From Cololabis saira (taxonomy: Eukaryota > Chordata > Actinopteri > Beloniformes > Belonidae), in the NCBI RefSeq assembly GCF_033807715.1, contig NC_084599.1, positions 34,928,750 to 34,992,749 of the forward strand: DNA of 64,000 bases, read 5' to 3'. Made by a program: the position numbers and the translations under genes. The first letter of the stretch is position 1. Each line of letters starts with the position of its first letter. Under the pieces are notes generated by a model that worked only from the letters and a program-made list of their open reading frames with translations, was not told where the DNA came from and searched no databases. Below are positions 9,390-21,550 of this stretch, piece by piece.

Positions 9390-12300
9390 ATTGTTTGAAA
9401 GAAGCTGGCATGAGCAGCACCAGCTTAATATACAGGTATGGTGGAAAAAAGAGCCCGTACTTTTTCAATCTTAATGTTCTGCCTATTGGAACAGAAATAC
9501 AGTGTTTTTATGACATCAAAAAAATTGATAAATTAAGTCTCAAATTTTTGCTCTCAAACTGAACAAAAATTCAAAAGCTGATTCATATAAGTGGTCACAC
9601 TTGCTAATGAACAATTAATCAAAGTCATTTGATGAGCAGCTGGCTGCCCCTTACCTTTTTAATTACCATGGAAGCAGAAAGGATGCAAATTGCAAACTAA
9701 AGCACTTCCATGAACAACATAAGGACACCAAGCATGCATACAAATATGCAGGACATGTTCATGTGCCAAACTGACAACATCATTTTAAATATTATATTAT
9801 ATATAATATTATATTATATTAATGCTATAATAATACAGCATTAATATACTGTAGATAATCCCACGTATGTCCTGGAAGACGTCAGATGAATCCTTGGACC
9901 TTCATATTATTGAACGTGTGTGTCAGTGTGCTGCCTCCGTCTGATGCTGTCTCAAAGGATACAGCCTTTATTTTGCTGAGTCATGTTGTAATAAGCACTC
10001 CATCCCTTATTCTTCAGAGATTTGCTCAGTGAAGCTACACAAATATATTCTGACAGGGACACTATAAATATTTTAAGTATTTGGGTCCAGCAGTAACACG
10101 TGCTCAGTGCTGCTGTGCAGAAGAGGTTAGATAAAACATGGAGGTTTAAGTCAAGAGTTTCTTGTTGGATACGTCAAAAGGATTTCAGTGTTAATGCGAA
10201 TTATGATAATCTCTGCTGTATTTTTTTTTACTTCTGTTTGTCTTGTAATTTTGGGGAACTGAATATAGAACATGTGAACCTTTTGAGATTTTCAGAGCTT
10301 TACTATGCAAATGTAGTGTTTTGGTGCCTCCTTACCTCTCTCCAGTGGAAACAGGTTAGTTACAGTTTACTGAGACGGTTCAGATAAACCCTGAAACTCA
10401 CTGAGTAGACAGGCAGATTAGATTAAGAAATGTGATGAGGAGCCAAGAAGAAGAAGAAGAAGAAGAGGTCAGCTCAAAGGCTATTTTTAGTACAAGGCAC
10501 ATTTGTCCTGCTTTAAGGCCGATGATGTCAGAGATGTCACACCATTTACGCATTTTGAGTCACCAGACCCCAGAGAAACTGAATTATTTATGAGTCCCTC
10601 TTGTAACGCTTGTACCCACAGATATGGATGCACCTCTTTTCATCATTCATTCTGTTACTAATAAAGGTTTGCATTATGATACTGCACACCTTCAAATGTA
10701 TGTTATTCCTGATAAATGTATTATAAAGGATTATAACTCAGTGCTGGTGAGAACCAACAACAACTCGGGTGAATAAGTACATAATTTTGAATTTCTTCTA
10801 AAACTAAATCATCTGAATGAAGTGTCGAAAGTTATTGAAGAACAGCAACATAGAATGTTGTCTTAAAGTAACATTGAAAACTGAAAAGGTTCTCCGAGGC
10901 ACCTTTTGCATCCTTGATTATTAAGTCACAAAACCCCAAACGTACTTTTTCAAGCCTTTATTTCACCATTCGCTGCTGGTGTCTCCCTGGCCTTTGCCCA
11001 AAGAGCCCTACCGTTTTCAGTGTGCACATGAAATAGGCTGGAACCAGCTCTCCACAAGACTCTTGTTTGGGCTTTTCCCACAGTCAGTGCCAACCTTTGT
11101 AGAAAACTCTCATTGAGCTTCTTTTTAGTGCCACATCCTGGATTTTCTTTAACCATTCTGAAACGGAAACTCCTCTATCACATGTATGAACTGCTGAAAC
11201 AGAAATCTCAAGATGCTTTACCATTAACTCGTGGCGTTTGTATATGCTTTCTTTATTTAATTACATTTCCGATGCTCAGGCATGCCTCCTCTCATTATCA
11301 CCGTAAACAACAAGGTAATCCTCGCCTTTAAGCAGTAAATTCATTTGTTAATTCAAGTCACGTTCCGCTGATTATATAGAATGAAAGAGTCTAATTTTGC
11401 TTGAAGGGATGATTTAAATTAATAATAATAATAGTTGTGTTTGTGATGTATGTTGTGTTTGCCTGTTTTTATTTTCAGTTTGTTTATACTTTTCATGGTT
11501 CTTAATGTTATGCACATTTCAGCATTTTATTTTCTCATACTACTGGTTTATTTCTAAAGAAAAAGTGCTTAAAATCTTAGAGGCTTTAATTCAGCGTTGC
11601 ATGCAACATATGTAGCAAAATGGAGCTTCAGGATCTGCAAACCACAAAATTATTTCTGCAAAAACAGGCAACGATGACGTTAGCTGCAGCTGGACTGTGA
11701 GTTATAACCAACAACTTCAACGTGACACTCGTACCTGCAACCATGCAGACACTCTCACACCCGCTGTTGCCTAGCGTCCTTGTCTTTTCTGCAGAAGTTT
11801 TTCTGCAGAAGTCTGTCTGTCTGTCCGTCCATCCTCCGTCCGTCCGTCCCATGGAAAGACACAAAACCTTCAATTTTTTTGTGTGGTACAAAAGAGTGTT
11901 GCTTTTCACAGCCTCCACCGTCTTTTGGTCCGTCAACCACTTTAGCAAGTGGGTCTATGCAGTGAGAGCAGAACACACACACATGCACGTGAACACACAC
12001 ACACATAAATGGACACACTGCAGCACACAAGCTACATTTTGTTGCAATAAGAGCTCAGCTGCACATGCAGCTTCTGTCTTAACTACGTCTTGCACCAGTC
12101 TCTCTGTGGGGCATACAGCCTTCCTCTAAGTGTGTCAGATGCTGAAAACAACAACAAGGAACGACGAGAACCAATTTGTTCTCAATTTTGATTTCTAATT
12201 AACGTCTGGACCTTGGCGATTTTCCTGCTGCTTCTTCTTACTCAATTAACAGTCAGATTTTTCAAGAAGTAGAAAAGACACAGCGCTTCCCAGACATGTA

Positions 12301-12454
12301 GCAACGGATGTCTTAACAAAGCTTCTTAAAAAGATTTACATTATGTAATGTTTCTGAGCTCCTGCATTCAAATAGCAGCTGATCTGTCTCATCACATCTA
12401 CCTAAGGCCATTTCCATGTTCCCATCCTTCCACTGTTTTATACCCGTCTCTCCT
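9390..12454. other. Unannotated stretch
   Basis: No gene or sizeable repeat is recognised. Small simple repeats are present: AT-rich palindromic sequence at about 9785-9850, a GAA run at 10446-10467 and CTGT/CCGT repeats at about 11812-11850. Confidence 0.5.
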
Positions 12455-12552
12455 AATTCATGATAACGGGACTGCTGGAGTCTATTTCAGCTATATTTGG
12501 GCAAAAGGCGGGGGTACACCCTGGAATGGTGGCCAGTCCATTGCAGGGCCCC
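12455..12552 (+). repeat. Dispersed RTE-like repeat fragment
   Basis: The pattern GGGACTGCTGGAGTCTATTT ... GGCAAAAGGCGGGGGTACACCC ... GGCCAGTCCATTGCAGGGCC matches the widespread vertebrate retroposon tail also seen degraded at 3686-3781 and 59036-59130. It is non-coding. Confidence 0.6.
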
Positions 12553-14307
12553 TTATTTAAATGTATAAATGGTGTCAGGGATTTTTGATGCCATTAAAAT
12601 AACTTGTAGTCTACCCAACGTTGCATAGATCTCCATCAGACTTACACAAATCCTTTCATTCTGAAAAATTGTCTGTATATAATCCAACTTCAGCGATGTA
12701 CAAACAACTAGAAAAGTTGAAAAGTTCAGGAAATCAATCTATCCTCCAGGTCCTAAGAGTAGCATGATGTAAGAAATTAAACAGATCAAGAGCAGTGCTT
12801 CTTCAAATGATCAATATGTTGAAGGAATATCATATCAGCATGTAATGATCGGCTGATGCAACTGTGGCAGAAATCTATGTTAAGATTTGTTTCCAGCAGG
12901 TAACTACGTAAATGTCTGGATATGATATGTCTTTTTGACCTTTTGGTAGTGCAAGTTTTCTTTTTTCTTTTTTAAAAAACAAATCTACTGTCTTACTATG
13001 TGATCATTCAAGAATCACATCTTATCCTTGGATTTGTCCAAGGATTCCATTTTTCTCTTTTAGCCCATCCATCGCATCCTTCCTTTCTGCCGTTTTGTGT
13101 GAAAAGGGCTGATGCGAGACGTGTTGACAGATTCTCCTTTCTGGTGAAGCATAAATAACACCTGTCGTCCTTTTTTGTTATTTCTATCACAGCTACTTCA
13201 ATCTGACGACGTCTCCCGCTCACTTCTTTTTCTGCTTTCTCTCGCGGCTGCTGAACGGGGATCTGCTCAGATGAATTCACATATTCTCACACATGTTACA
13301 CAGCGCCGGTGGGGGTGGGGGGGTGTTTAGAGAATTTCATGAGAAATGAAGAGAAAACAAAAGAAAAAGGTCAGGATAAGGAACAACAGCTTCACACGGG
13401 AGCATGAAGACAGTTCTCGAGAAGCAGAGGCAGGAAAAATGAGAAAGAAAAGAAAAAGGAAAAAAGGAAAAAAGAAGCATCTTAAGGAGGATGGTTCCTC
13501 GCGGTCGTGCACAGCAGACTTGTCTCCGTGGTTTGTTTATTACACAACTCGCTGCAGCCATAAAACTTGAGGGAGGAAAACTAGAGACACTTGATCTTGA
13601 TCCTAAAGCAGAGACTTTCCTGTTGAGGCTCCTGTGGATCATTTGCACGGCATTTTAACACGCTGTGTAAATAATTATCTTTATTCAAGAAGAACATTCC
13701 TGAGCATTTTTGCTATCAAAACTGTACACATTTAAATGACCAATCGTGTTTATGTTCACAATGAATGTCCAACTCTAAAATTGACCGCGATCTGTTGGAC
13801 TTAACTCTGAGGACGAGCCGTCTGGTGTTGCCCTTTCCCTCTCTGTCCTTGTTTATAAGGTTTTTAATATCTCCCAGTTTGCCTCTGAACACATTTCCCC
13901 GTGGGAGCAGCGGGGTGCTGGGAGAAACCGCCAGCCTTAACTACTAATTAGTTGTGTACCAATGGGCAGCTCATCACAGTGTACTTTCCAGAATGAGCTT
14001 GTTGGCAGCGTGTTCTCTTTGAGGACTTGAACAAAAATACATATGAGCACATTTGGGAATACTATGTTATGTGAAGAGCATTATCATATCAAGTGCATTT
14101 GGATATGCTTTTATTTTACAAACCAAATCAAAGCAGACAAATTATAACCTTTTTTCAGTTCCTAATGTTTGATGGCATCCTTAGGACAAACTGTCACACA
14201 TACCTGTACAGTACAAAAGCTCTTTCATCAATCATGCTGTAATAGCACTGTAATAGCTCTTCATAGCAGGAGAGCATCAATTCAAATGTTCTGGTTGGAA
14301 CGTTCAC
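12553..14307. other. Unannotated stretch
   Basis: A G-run (about 13308-13324) and a purine-rich tract (about 13340-13490) stand out. No exon or transposon boundary is seen. Confidence 0.5.
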
Positions 14308-14652
14308 TTTATTTATTTATTTCGATCATGTGCTCAATATGGTACACTCATTCATAGCATATCGTGTAATCATTTGGATCGAAAAGGAATAGGCTGAAGC
14401 TCTGAGCTTATAAATGCCTACCCTTTAACCTTCACATTATTATTATTTGCACTTTCTACAACAAATGCTTTCTAGCATTTCCACCCAAAAAAGAAGCAAA
14501 CACAAAACACAAAAAAAATATATGTAACAACAAAGAACTAGTGAGAAAAGGAAAAATAAATAATAAATTGTCCCGATTAAAACAAGGACAAAAAGATCAG
14601 TAAATATTACCTGCATAATTCCATAATTCTCTCTCTTGCATCTTATCCTTCA

Positions 14653-15003
14653 ATCTTGTTGGTATTTACCAATCATGGTCTGTTTTAAACTATTTTTAAA
14701 CTGTATGATGTTTTTACTTTGTTTAAGATTATCTGGCAAGCTATTCCACAACTTAACCCCTGTAACTGAAATACACATACTTTTAAGTGTTGTTTTAACT
14801 GTTGGTTGTTTGAGATTTTGTTCCCCCCTTAACTCATATTGCCCATCTCTATCCTTAAACAGTTTTTGTATGTTGCAGGGGAGTGAATTATTCTTTGCTT
14901 TGTATATTATCTGTGCCGTTTTAAACTCAACTAAGTCAGTCAATTTTAGTGCGTTTAATTTCCAGAACAAAACATTTGTGTGATGATAAAATCCTACATT
15001 ATT
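14653..15003 (-). pseudogene. LINE reverse transcriptase C-terminal fragment
   Basis: About 115 residues of open frame run from the insertion junction to the natural stop at 14650-14652. They include EFKTAQIIYKAKNN, CISVTGVKLWNSLP and FKNSLKQTMIGKYQQD. These match the conserved tail of LINE polymerase proteins, where a WNSLP motif is followed by an FK..LK motif. The frame is intact here, but the protein is cut at its N-terminal side by the 1.8 kb insertion and by 5' truncation, so it cannot be functional. Confidence 0.8.
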
Positions 15004-15055
15004 AGGGCCCGAGCACTTGCAGTGCGAAGGCCCTATTGTAATTGCAGGAATTCTT

Positions 15056-15086
<31 letters not shown>

Positions 15087-16838
15087 TTGTTCTGACAAAA
15101 GGAAGGCCTTTTTGCCCCCCTAAACGTGCCCAAAAAGTCACCAAATTTTGCATGCAAGCCAGGTCTGGCGAAAAATTTGATATTTAATGGTTTGCATTAA
15201 TGGGCGTGGCAAAATGGCTCAACAGCGCCCCCTTGAAAACTTTGTGCCTCAAGCCCCACAATGCGGTTTGTCGTACATGCACGAAAATCGGTACACACCT
15301 GTATCAGTACACAACTTAAAGAAAAGTCTCTGGGCGTCATGTCGAGAAACCGAACAGGAAGTCGGCCATTTTGAATTAATCGCGTCATTTTGGCGAAATT
15401 TATGCCTTCCTTCGGCAGTTAATACGGCCCGAACCGTAACGTGCACCCAGGTGTGTTATACATCAAAATGTGCGTCTCCATCCTCCGACACCTCGCATTA
15501 CTTTTCTCTTTCAAAAGCGTTACCGTGGCGACGCTAGACGCCAAAAAGTGCGCCCACCCTTCATCTGATCGGTTCAGATAGAAAAAACTTTGCGCCTCAA
15601 GCCCCACAATACGGTTTTATGTACATGAACAAAAATCGGTACACACCTGTATCATGTCGCAACTTAAAGAAAAGTCTCTTGGCGCCATGGCCGAAACTGA
15701 ACAGGAAGTCGGCCATTTTGAACATTCTGAATTAATCGCGTAATTTTGGAGCAATATATGCGATTCCTTCGAGAATTAATACGGCCCGAACCATATCGTG
15801 AACCCAGGTGTGTTATACATCAAAATGTGCGTCTCCATCCTGCGACTACGCGCATTACTTTTCTCTTTCAAAAGTGTTACCGTGGCGACGCTAGACGCCA
15901 AAAGGCGCGGCCCCCCTTCATCCGATTGGTCCATTTTTGATAGTTCCCCAAAAGTCACCAAATTTTGCATGCAAGGCAGGCCTGGCGATAAATTTGATAT
16001 TTCATGGTTTGTATTAATGGGCGTGGCAAAATGGCTCAACAGCGCCCCCCGGAAAACTTTGTGCCTCAAGCCCCACAATACGGTTTGACGTACATGCACG
16101 AAAATCGGTACACACCTGTATCATGTCGCAACTTAAAGAAAAGTCTCTTGGAGCCATGGCCGAAACCGAACAGGAAGTCGGCCATTTTGAAATCTGATTG
16201 GTCCATATTTGATAGTTCTCCAAAAGTCACCAAATTTTGCATGCAAGACAGACTTGGCGATAAATTTGATATTTCATGGTTTGAATTAATGGGCGTGGCC
16301 TAACGGCTCAACAGCGCCCCCTAGAATACTTTTTTTCTGCCATAACTTTTGAATGGTTTGACATAGGAAGTTGTGGGTGGTGTCATGGGACTCTGTAATG
16401 AGTCCTTAAGCTTCGTTGGCCTTAATTAGCCCCGCCCATTCTTCTGATTGGTGGTCCCGATTTTCTGCTATAACTTTTTAATGGTTTGACATAGGAAGTC
16501 GTGGGTGGTGTCATCAGATTCTTTATGGAGTCCTTGACCTTCATTGTCCTGAATTAGCCCCGCCCCTCCTTCTGATTGGTTGTCCCGATTTTCTGCTATA
16601 ACTTTTGAATGGTTTGACATAGAGAGTCGTGGGTGGTGTCATCAGACTCTGTATGGAGTCCTTGACCTTCATTGGCCTGAATTTGCCCTGCCCCTTCTTC
16701 TGATTGGTTGTTCCTTTTTTCTGCTATAACTTTTGAATGGTTTGACATAGAGAGTCGTGGGTGGTGTCATTTCTGATATGCTTATGGGGGGCGGTGGACG
16801 TGAGTGCGAGGGCCCGTTCATCGCTGCTTGCAGCTTTA
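15004..16838 (+). mobile_element. Unclassified teleost interspersed repeat with direct terminal motifs
   Basis: The boundaries are fixed by the host LINE frame: removing 15004-16838 and one copy of ATT (15001-15003 / 16839-16841) restores a continuous LINE reading frame. The left end, AGGGCCCGAGCACTTGCAG, can fold (AGGGCC pairs with GGCCCT at 15028-15033, enclosing GCACTTGCAGTGC). The right end repeats AGGGCCCG in the same orientation at 16809 and closes with the hairpin GCTGCTTGCAGC at 16823-16834. After a CTT microsatellite (15052-15083) come three copies of a block with the motifs GCCTCAAGCCCCACAAT and GAACAGGAAGTCGGCCATTT, then four 128-bp tandem units. From memory, such sequences are abundant in fish genomes. 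I know no transposase for them and see no coding frame of its own. Confidence 0.82.
16336..16780 (+). repeat. Four tandem 128-bp units
   Basis: The motif AATGGTTTGACATAG starts at 16352, 16480, 16608 and 16736, exactly 128 bp apart. Each unit also carries GTGGGTGGTGTCAT, GAGTCCTTGACCTTCATTG and CTTCTGATTGGTTGTCC. The last unit is cut short by the element's right end. The repeats are internal to the element at 15004-16838. Confidence 0.93.
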
Positions 16839-17466
16839 ATTTACGATTATTATTGCTTTTTTTTGCATTAGATAAATGGGTTGAAGATTGGTTTTAAAAG
16901 TATTTCCCCAAATCTCCACACAGTACATCAGATACGGTAAAATTAATGAATTATAAAGTATGAATAATGTTTTTAGGTTTAATAAGTGTCTAGTTTTTCT
17001 TCGTCATGAGTTTACGTGAAATGTGGTTAATATGCGATTCTGTTTGGGATGTACCAGACGTGAGTGACAGGGGATGCATGCGTTTGCCAAAATCACAGCT
17101 AAAAGCAATCACAGGGAAAGAGGAATATAGCAATAATCCTTGATCTTTTGGCCTTCCTCCAGAACTAAATGTCCCCAATAACAGAGCTGTGACTGTTTCC
17201 TTTCTTAATTGTTTGTATCCTATTTTTATATGGCCTCACAAATAGGATGTTTTCTGTTGCTGCTGACACGTGCCGAATGGCAGCTGTGTGCCGTTTCATA
17301 CGGCCGTCACATTCACATGAATCTGAACAATCAGATCAAACATTTACCAAATCAGAATCTATCCGAAGTAGACAAGGTGCTGAAAGTGTGAACGGAGTTC
17401 TTGATTTGACAGCCATGTCAGATATGCACATTTATGTACTTGTGCAAAGAAATATAGACTTTTCTT

Positions 17467-18526
17467 TTTTTTTTTTTTTTTGAACACTATATTTATTGAC
17501 ATTTTTTCCAATTATTACAACAATACAGTTATCTGTAAATAAAATGTACAATAAAAATAAAAAAAACAATCAAAGAAAAAAAAAACACAAGCATAGCAGA
17601 CAAAGATACAGTGACAAAACAACAACATAAAAAAACATTACGCACAAAACTCAAAACAAAACAAAAACAAAAACAGAATCCCCCCTACATCATCATTCAA
17701 CAGAATCATCCAGTACAGGTCCCGACGGATTACTCCTCATAAAGCGCATGAACTGTCCCCAGATTTCCCAAAAGTCATCAGATTTCCCTTTCATGGCATA
17801 TGTCAGTTTCTTTAATGCAAGACAATTTGAGAGTTCTTTGTACCATTGCTTTATGTCTGGTTTGTTTGGGTTCTTCTAAAACAATGCTATCGAATGTTTC
17901 GCCTGGAGAAGAGAATAAGTTATCATACTCTTCTTTCTACTGTTTATTTTTAAGTTATCAGGAAATATACCTAAAATACACAATTGTGGACAAATAGGAA
18001 TATCTTCTGAGATAATCTGGGATAAATTACAAATTACTTCTTTCCAAAACTTTGTGATCTCTGGGCATTGCCATAAGCAGTGATATAATGTACCCCTCTC
18101 CACGTTACACTTTACACATTGGTCCGGTATATTAGGATCAAAACGATTAACTAGAGAGGGAGTAATATACGTTCGCATAAGCCACTTGTACTGTAATAAT
18201 TTGTACCTGGTATTGATCGTCTGCGTTTGGGCTTTGTAGCAAGCCCTCTCCCAAACTTCAGCACTTATGTCTATATTCAGATCGTTACACCAGGCCAATC
18301 TTCTAATCTACACTCTGAAGATTCCTCAGACAACCTCACAAACATACCATAAACTAGAGATACTTGACCACGACCTTCCGAATAGTTTACGATCATATTT
18401 TCTAAGACTGATAGAGACGGCAGCTGGGTTGAGTTATCCTGGGAACTTAAAATAAAACTTCTTATCTGTAGATACTTAAAGAAATGGTTTGATGGAATAT
18501 ATTTCCTGCGAAGTCCTTCAAAAGAC
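17467..18526 (-). mobile_element. 5'-truncated L1 retrotransposon with target-site duplication
   Basis: A 13-bp duplication, ATAGACTTTTCTT, lies at 17454-17466 and 18527-18539. The element's poly(A), seen as a T-run at 17467-17481, abuts the first copy, so it inserted on the minus strand by target-primed reverse transcription and was truncated at its 5' end. The body encodes the C-terminal part of L1 ORF2 (see the pseudogene at 17876-18526) followed by a 3' UTR of about 400 bp. Confidence 0.9.
17876..18526 (-). pseudogene. L1 ORF2 C-terminal remnant, frameshifted
   Basis: The upstream part reads SFEGLRRKYIPSNHFFKYLQ and ends at a stop near 18277. The next frame continues as AWCNDLNIDISAEVWERACY and RYKLLQYKWLMRTYITPSLV, then CVKCNVERGTLYHCLWQC and FWKEV. 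The Cys-x2-Cys ... GTLYHCLWQC motif is the zinc-knuckle-like C-terminal segment of L1 ORF2 proteins. The switch of frame near 18298 shows an indel. The RT and endonuclease domains are lost, so it is inactive. Confidence 0.85.
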
Positions 18527-18539
18527 ATAGACTTTTCTT

Positions 18540-19519
18540 ATGTTTTTTATGTCCCATTTTAATTAACGTTTACATGGGTTTGATTCATCAGTGTTAAGTC
18601 CTTAAAGATTTCTCCATACACAGCTATGGCTTGATCAGAGAGACAGAGACAAGAAGACTCCTGCGAGCCAAAAAAATGTTTGAATTAGGATGACCTCAGA
18701 GGACGCATTATGGAAACAGAACTGCACTTGGTGTACAGTTAATCATTATTCTGTTCGCACTTAGAGTTGTGCAAAGCGGACTTTCCACCGTTAAAATAAG
18801 CAGGTCAAACCCCAAGAAGTGGCGCCTAAAGCAGATCTTCCAGGGTTCTCTGTTTGACTTGTTATAGGAGGCTAACCTAGAAACACAAGTGTACTTAAAC
18901 CTCAGATAAGATTTTAGGTCAAACGCGAATAAACACTGGCCATCAGACACATGTTACAAGGACATGCATGTGAGGAAATATTCTAAAAGTCCAGCAGAAA
19001 CACTGCCCCCGAGCACACGCACACACACGCGTGCTCACACACACACGCAGCGTAACTTCTGGCTATGACTCTGAGTAACACTCTTTGAACAGTTTAAACT
19101 TTAACCAAGAAGTGGTCTTACATCATTTGTATTTGAGCCACATTCATTCAGTCACAGCCAAAGTCCCGACAACTCCCCCCAAGAGCAACAGAAGTAGTCG
19201 TACTTCATTATTTCCTCTTAGATTATTAAAACACTCTAAAAACTCTGGCACCATCACTTGAACTGCATTTCAATCTGCTTTGTAGTCTACTGATAAAAGT
19301 GCTTTTTGCACTAGAAAATCCACCCTTATTTTTGTGAACAAATGGACGAATGTTAAAACACTTATTTTACTCAAACAGCGAGTTTTAGAATAAACAGATC
19401 TGCATAAAAGCAATTAACTTGGTTTCTGCAGCTTTCATGTCTTCAACTTGGTTCTATGATTTAATCAACTGAATCTTTGAGATGCTAAAGGAGAATTGGT
19501 TGTGTAGAAGTACGTGTAT
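18540..19519. other. Unannotated stretch
   Basis: Nothing is recognised except a short CA-rich simple repeat at about 19014-19048. Confidence 0.5.
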
Positions 19520-19715
19520 TTTTCTTTTTATTGTATTGTTTTATTTATTTATTTTATTGTTGGCTTTGTCTCGAACACAATAAAACCCAATCAAATTAAA
19601 AGCATCAAAATATAAAAAAAAGCAAAACAATTTAACAGTCTCATTCAAAAATAAAACACACACCAAAACAATGTGTTCGAGAGGGAACAGGAGGAAGCAG
19701 AACGCTTTGTACAGA
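19520..19715 (-). mobile_element. LINE 3' UTR remnant
   Basis: On the minus strand the order TTCTGCTTCCTCCTGTTCCC, then TCGAACACATTG, then GTGTTCGAGACAAAGCC and AATAAAATAAATAAATAAAA is the arrangement found at the 3' end of the LINE at 14308 (paired TTCGA motifs followed by AATAAAT repeats). No coding sequence remains. Confidence 0.5.
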
Positions 19716-21477
19716 ACATTGTAACATGTTTGTTAAAGCAGTAACAGTTTTTGAATGTGTGTTATTGTGTCTTGTGTTGACATTTCTATTCGTCGATCTT
19801 AACTGTTACAGCAAGAGCTTTTCACCGGTCTTTTTCATCTTCTTTGTCAGTGTTTGTTAAGTTCAATGGGAGATTAACGGAGCAGACAGAAGCCCAACTG
19901 AGAATCCTGCTAATGAGGAAGGCCATAGCGTTCACGGTGTAGACTGGAAAAGTGCATGTTAGTCTTTGAGAGAAACTGTAATGAGTGCAAGGATTTGCTG
20001 TTATCGGTCACAAAAAGGACATGAATTAGCAATGTGAGACCTTTGTCATGCAACACTATCTATTAAGGTGGAACTGAGATTTCTGTGCTGGATATGTGTA
20101 ATTAACTGCAGCTGCAGGATTTATGTTTCCTGTTTTGAAACAGGCACAAGCATCACACATCACATAGCTGAGTTTTCTTCAAGCATGTGAGGAGAGTGTG
20201 CTTATCTTGTGGGAAAGTTTCCTGTGTTGTGTATGCAAGCAGTCTGTTTTATCACCTTTGTATGAGATTTCTTTTGTTATGACACCATAGCAGATGTCAG
20301 CAGGCCTTATTCGGCTGTAGCACCCCACAATATTTACCCCAGAAACTCATTAGATTCCATGTTTAAGTCCATATTCTTATTGAACTCAGTATGTGTATGC
20401 ACAAGATGATTTTTTTAAAGTATGCATATAGCATTGAAAATTATTAATTTAATACATTATTATCATACAAACATGCAGTTTCCTTTGAAATTATAACTAG
20501 ATTTATCATCCAGTGTTTTGTTTTCTCCCAAAACAATAATTATTTTTATAAAAGAAAATGCAAATGTATCCATTATGCAAATCTGAATATGATTCATGCA
20601 GTTAATTAAATCCGAAGACCTGCCATCACAGGCATTTATATTCCTGCAAATGCAGCTTGAAAGATAACATCCTCCATGTAATGAGCACACGAAAACCTGT
20701 GAAACAATTATGCCCAAAACCAACAGCGTTTACGAGGCCAAACTAAACTGGTTTACATGAGAACAGTGAGATGGTGACATGAAGTGCTACACATGACTAA
20801 TTTCTTTTAATTATGAAGTAGCTTTAGATGAAAAGTCTTCTTTTAAATTGTTCAGTGTTGTGATTCAGTCCCTTGTGCATATTTCCTCAGAGTCACATTC
20901 AATCAGTGCGGAATTTTCTCGGTTTTGTTCATATTTTGTATAAATAGTCCTTGGTCTTTGTTTGCTTTCCTTTGTTGCTCCCGTTCTGTGTGCAGTTGGT
21001 AAGAGTTCAATTTCCTATTTTATTGCGAAACTGTGGCTTTTTTTTTTTTTTGATTTGCTCAAGATTCACATCTGGTGTAATTTGCCAATTACCCAACTGT
21101 TGTTTTCCGTTCACGTCTGTCTGCGCATATATATGACCCAGTTCTTTTTGTCTCTGTCGTTGTGACTTTCTTTGTTTTGGTTGTTGTGTCCACTCTTTTT
21201 TTCCACCACATCTGTTTTGCAAACCAATTTGAACTTTCGATTCTAAGTTTCTTGGATAAACATGGAGTCTTTCTTATTTATTTATTACAGTTCTGCTGTA
21301 CGTGCCTACATTTGAGTCCTTCAGCCGTTCACCCTGACGGTGAAGTGTTGATATTTTAACCCAGATCCCGTGTTTTGGCCAGAAACAGTTGCTGACTTCT
21401 GTGTCTGTCTTTGGCCTTCCTGGCAGCGTCACCCAGATGACTTCTTACAGATGACTACTGTAAGAAAGAAAAGAAAA
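19716..21477. other. Unannotated stretch
   Basis: No exon, RNA gene or repeat boundary is recognised. Confidence 0.5.
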
Positions 21478-21550
21478 ATAAATGTTTCCTTCAGTAATCC
21501 CACAATGGGGAAATTCTTCCTCTGCAATTTAACCCATCTTCATTCTAAAT
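21478..21550 (-). repeat. Retroposon 3'-end fragment
   Basis: The motif AATCCCACAATGGGGAAATT, followed by CTTCCTCTGCAATTTAACCC, is a very common fish retroposon end read in antisense. Only about 70 bp remain. Confidence 0.55.

Larger units (their letters stand above)
14308..17065 (-). mobile_element. LINE, 5'-truncated, interrupted by the element at 15004-16838
   Basis: Read on the minus strand, the frame LKTLFILYNSLILPYLMYC, followed by VEIWGNTFKTNLQPIYLMQK (about 16990-16842), continues after the insertion into NVGFYHHTNVLFWKLNALKL and WNSLPDNLKQSKNIIQFK, ending in a stop at 14650. This is the segment C-terminal to the RT domain in fish LINEs. The 3' UTR follows to 14308, ending in TTCGATC...ATGATCGAAATAAATAAATA, a characteristic LINE terminus. 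Upstream of about 16990 the frame is broken by a stop, and similarity fades at about 17065. The exact clade (L2, CR1 or Rex-like) is undecided. Confidence 0.8.

Noticed and set aside
15187..16303. Several overlapping open frames of about 60-116 codons on both strands
   Set aside because: They lie inside the 1.8 kb interspersed repeat, repeat one another through its internal duplications, and show no domain.
16336..16780. Evenly spaced repeats as a CRISPR array
   Set aside because: The units are 128 bp, contiguous without unique spacers, and lie in a vertebrate interspersed repeat.
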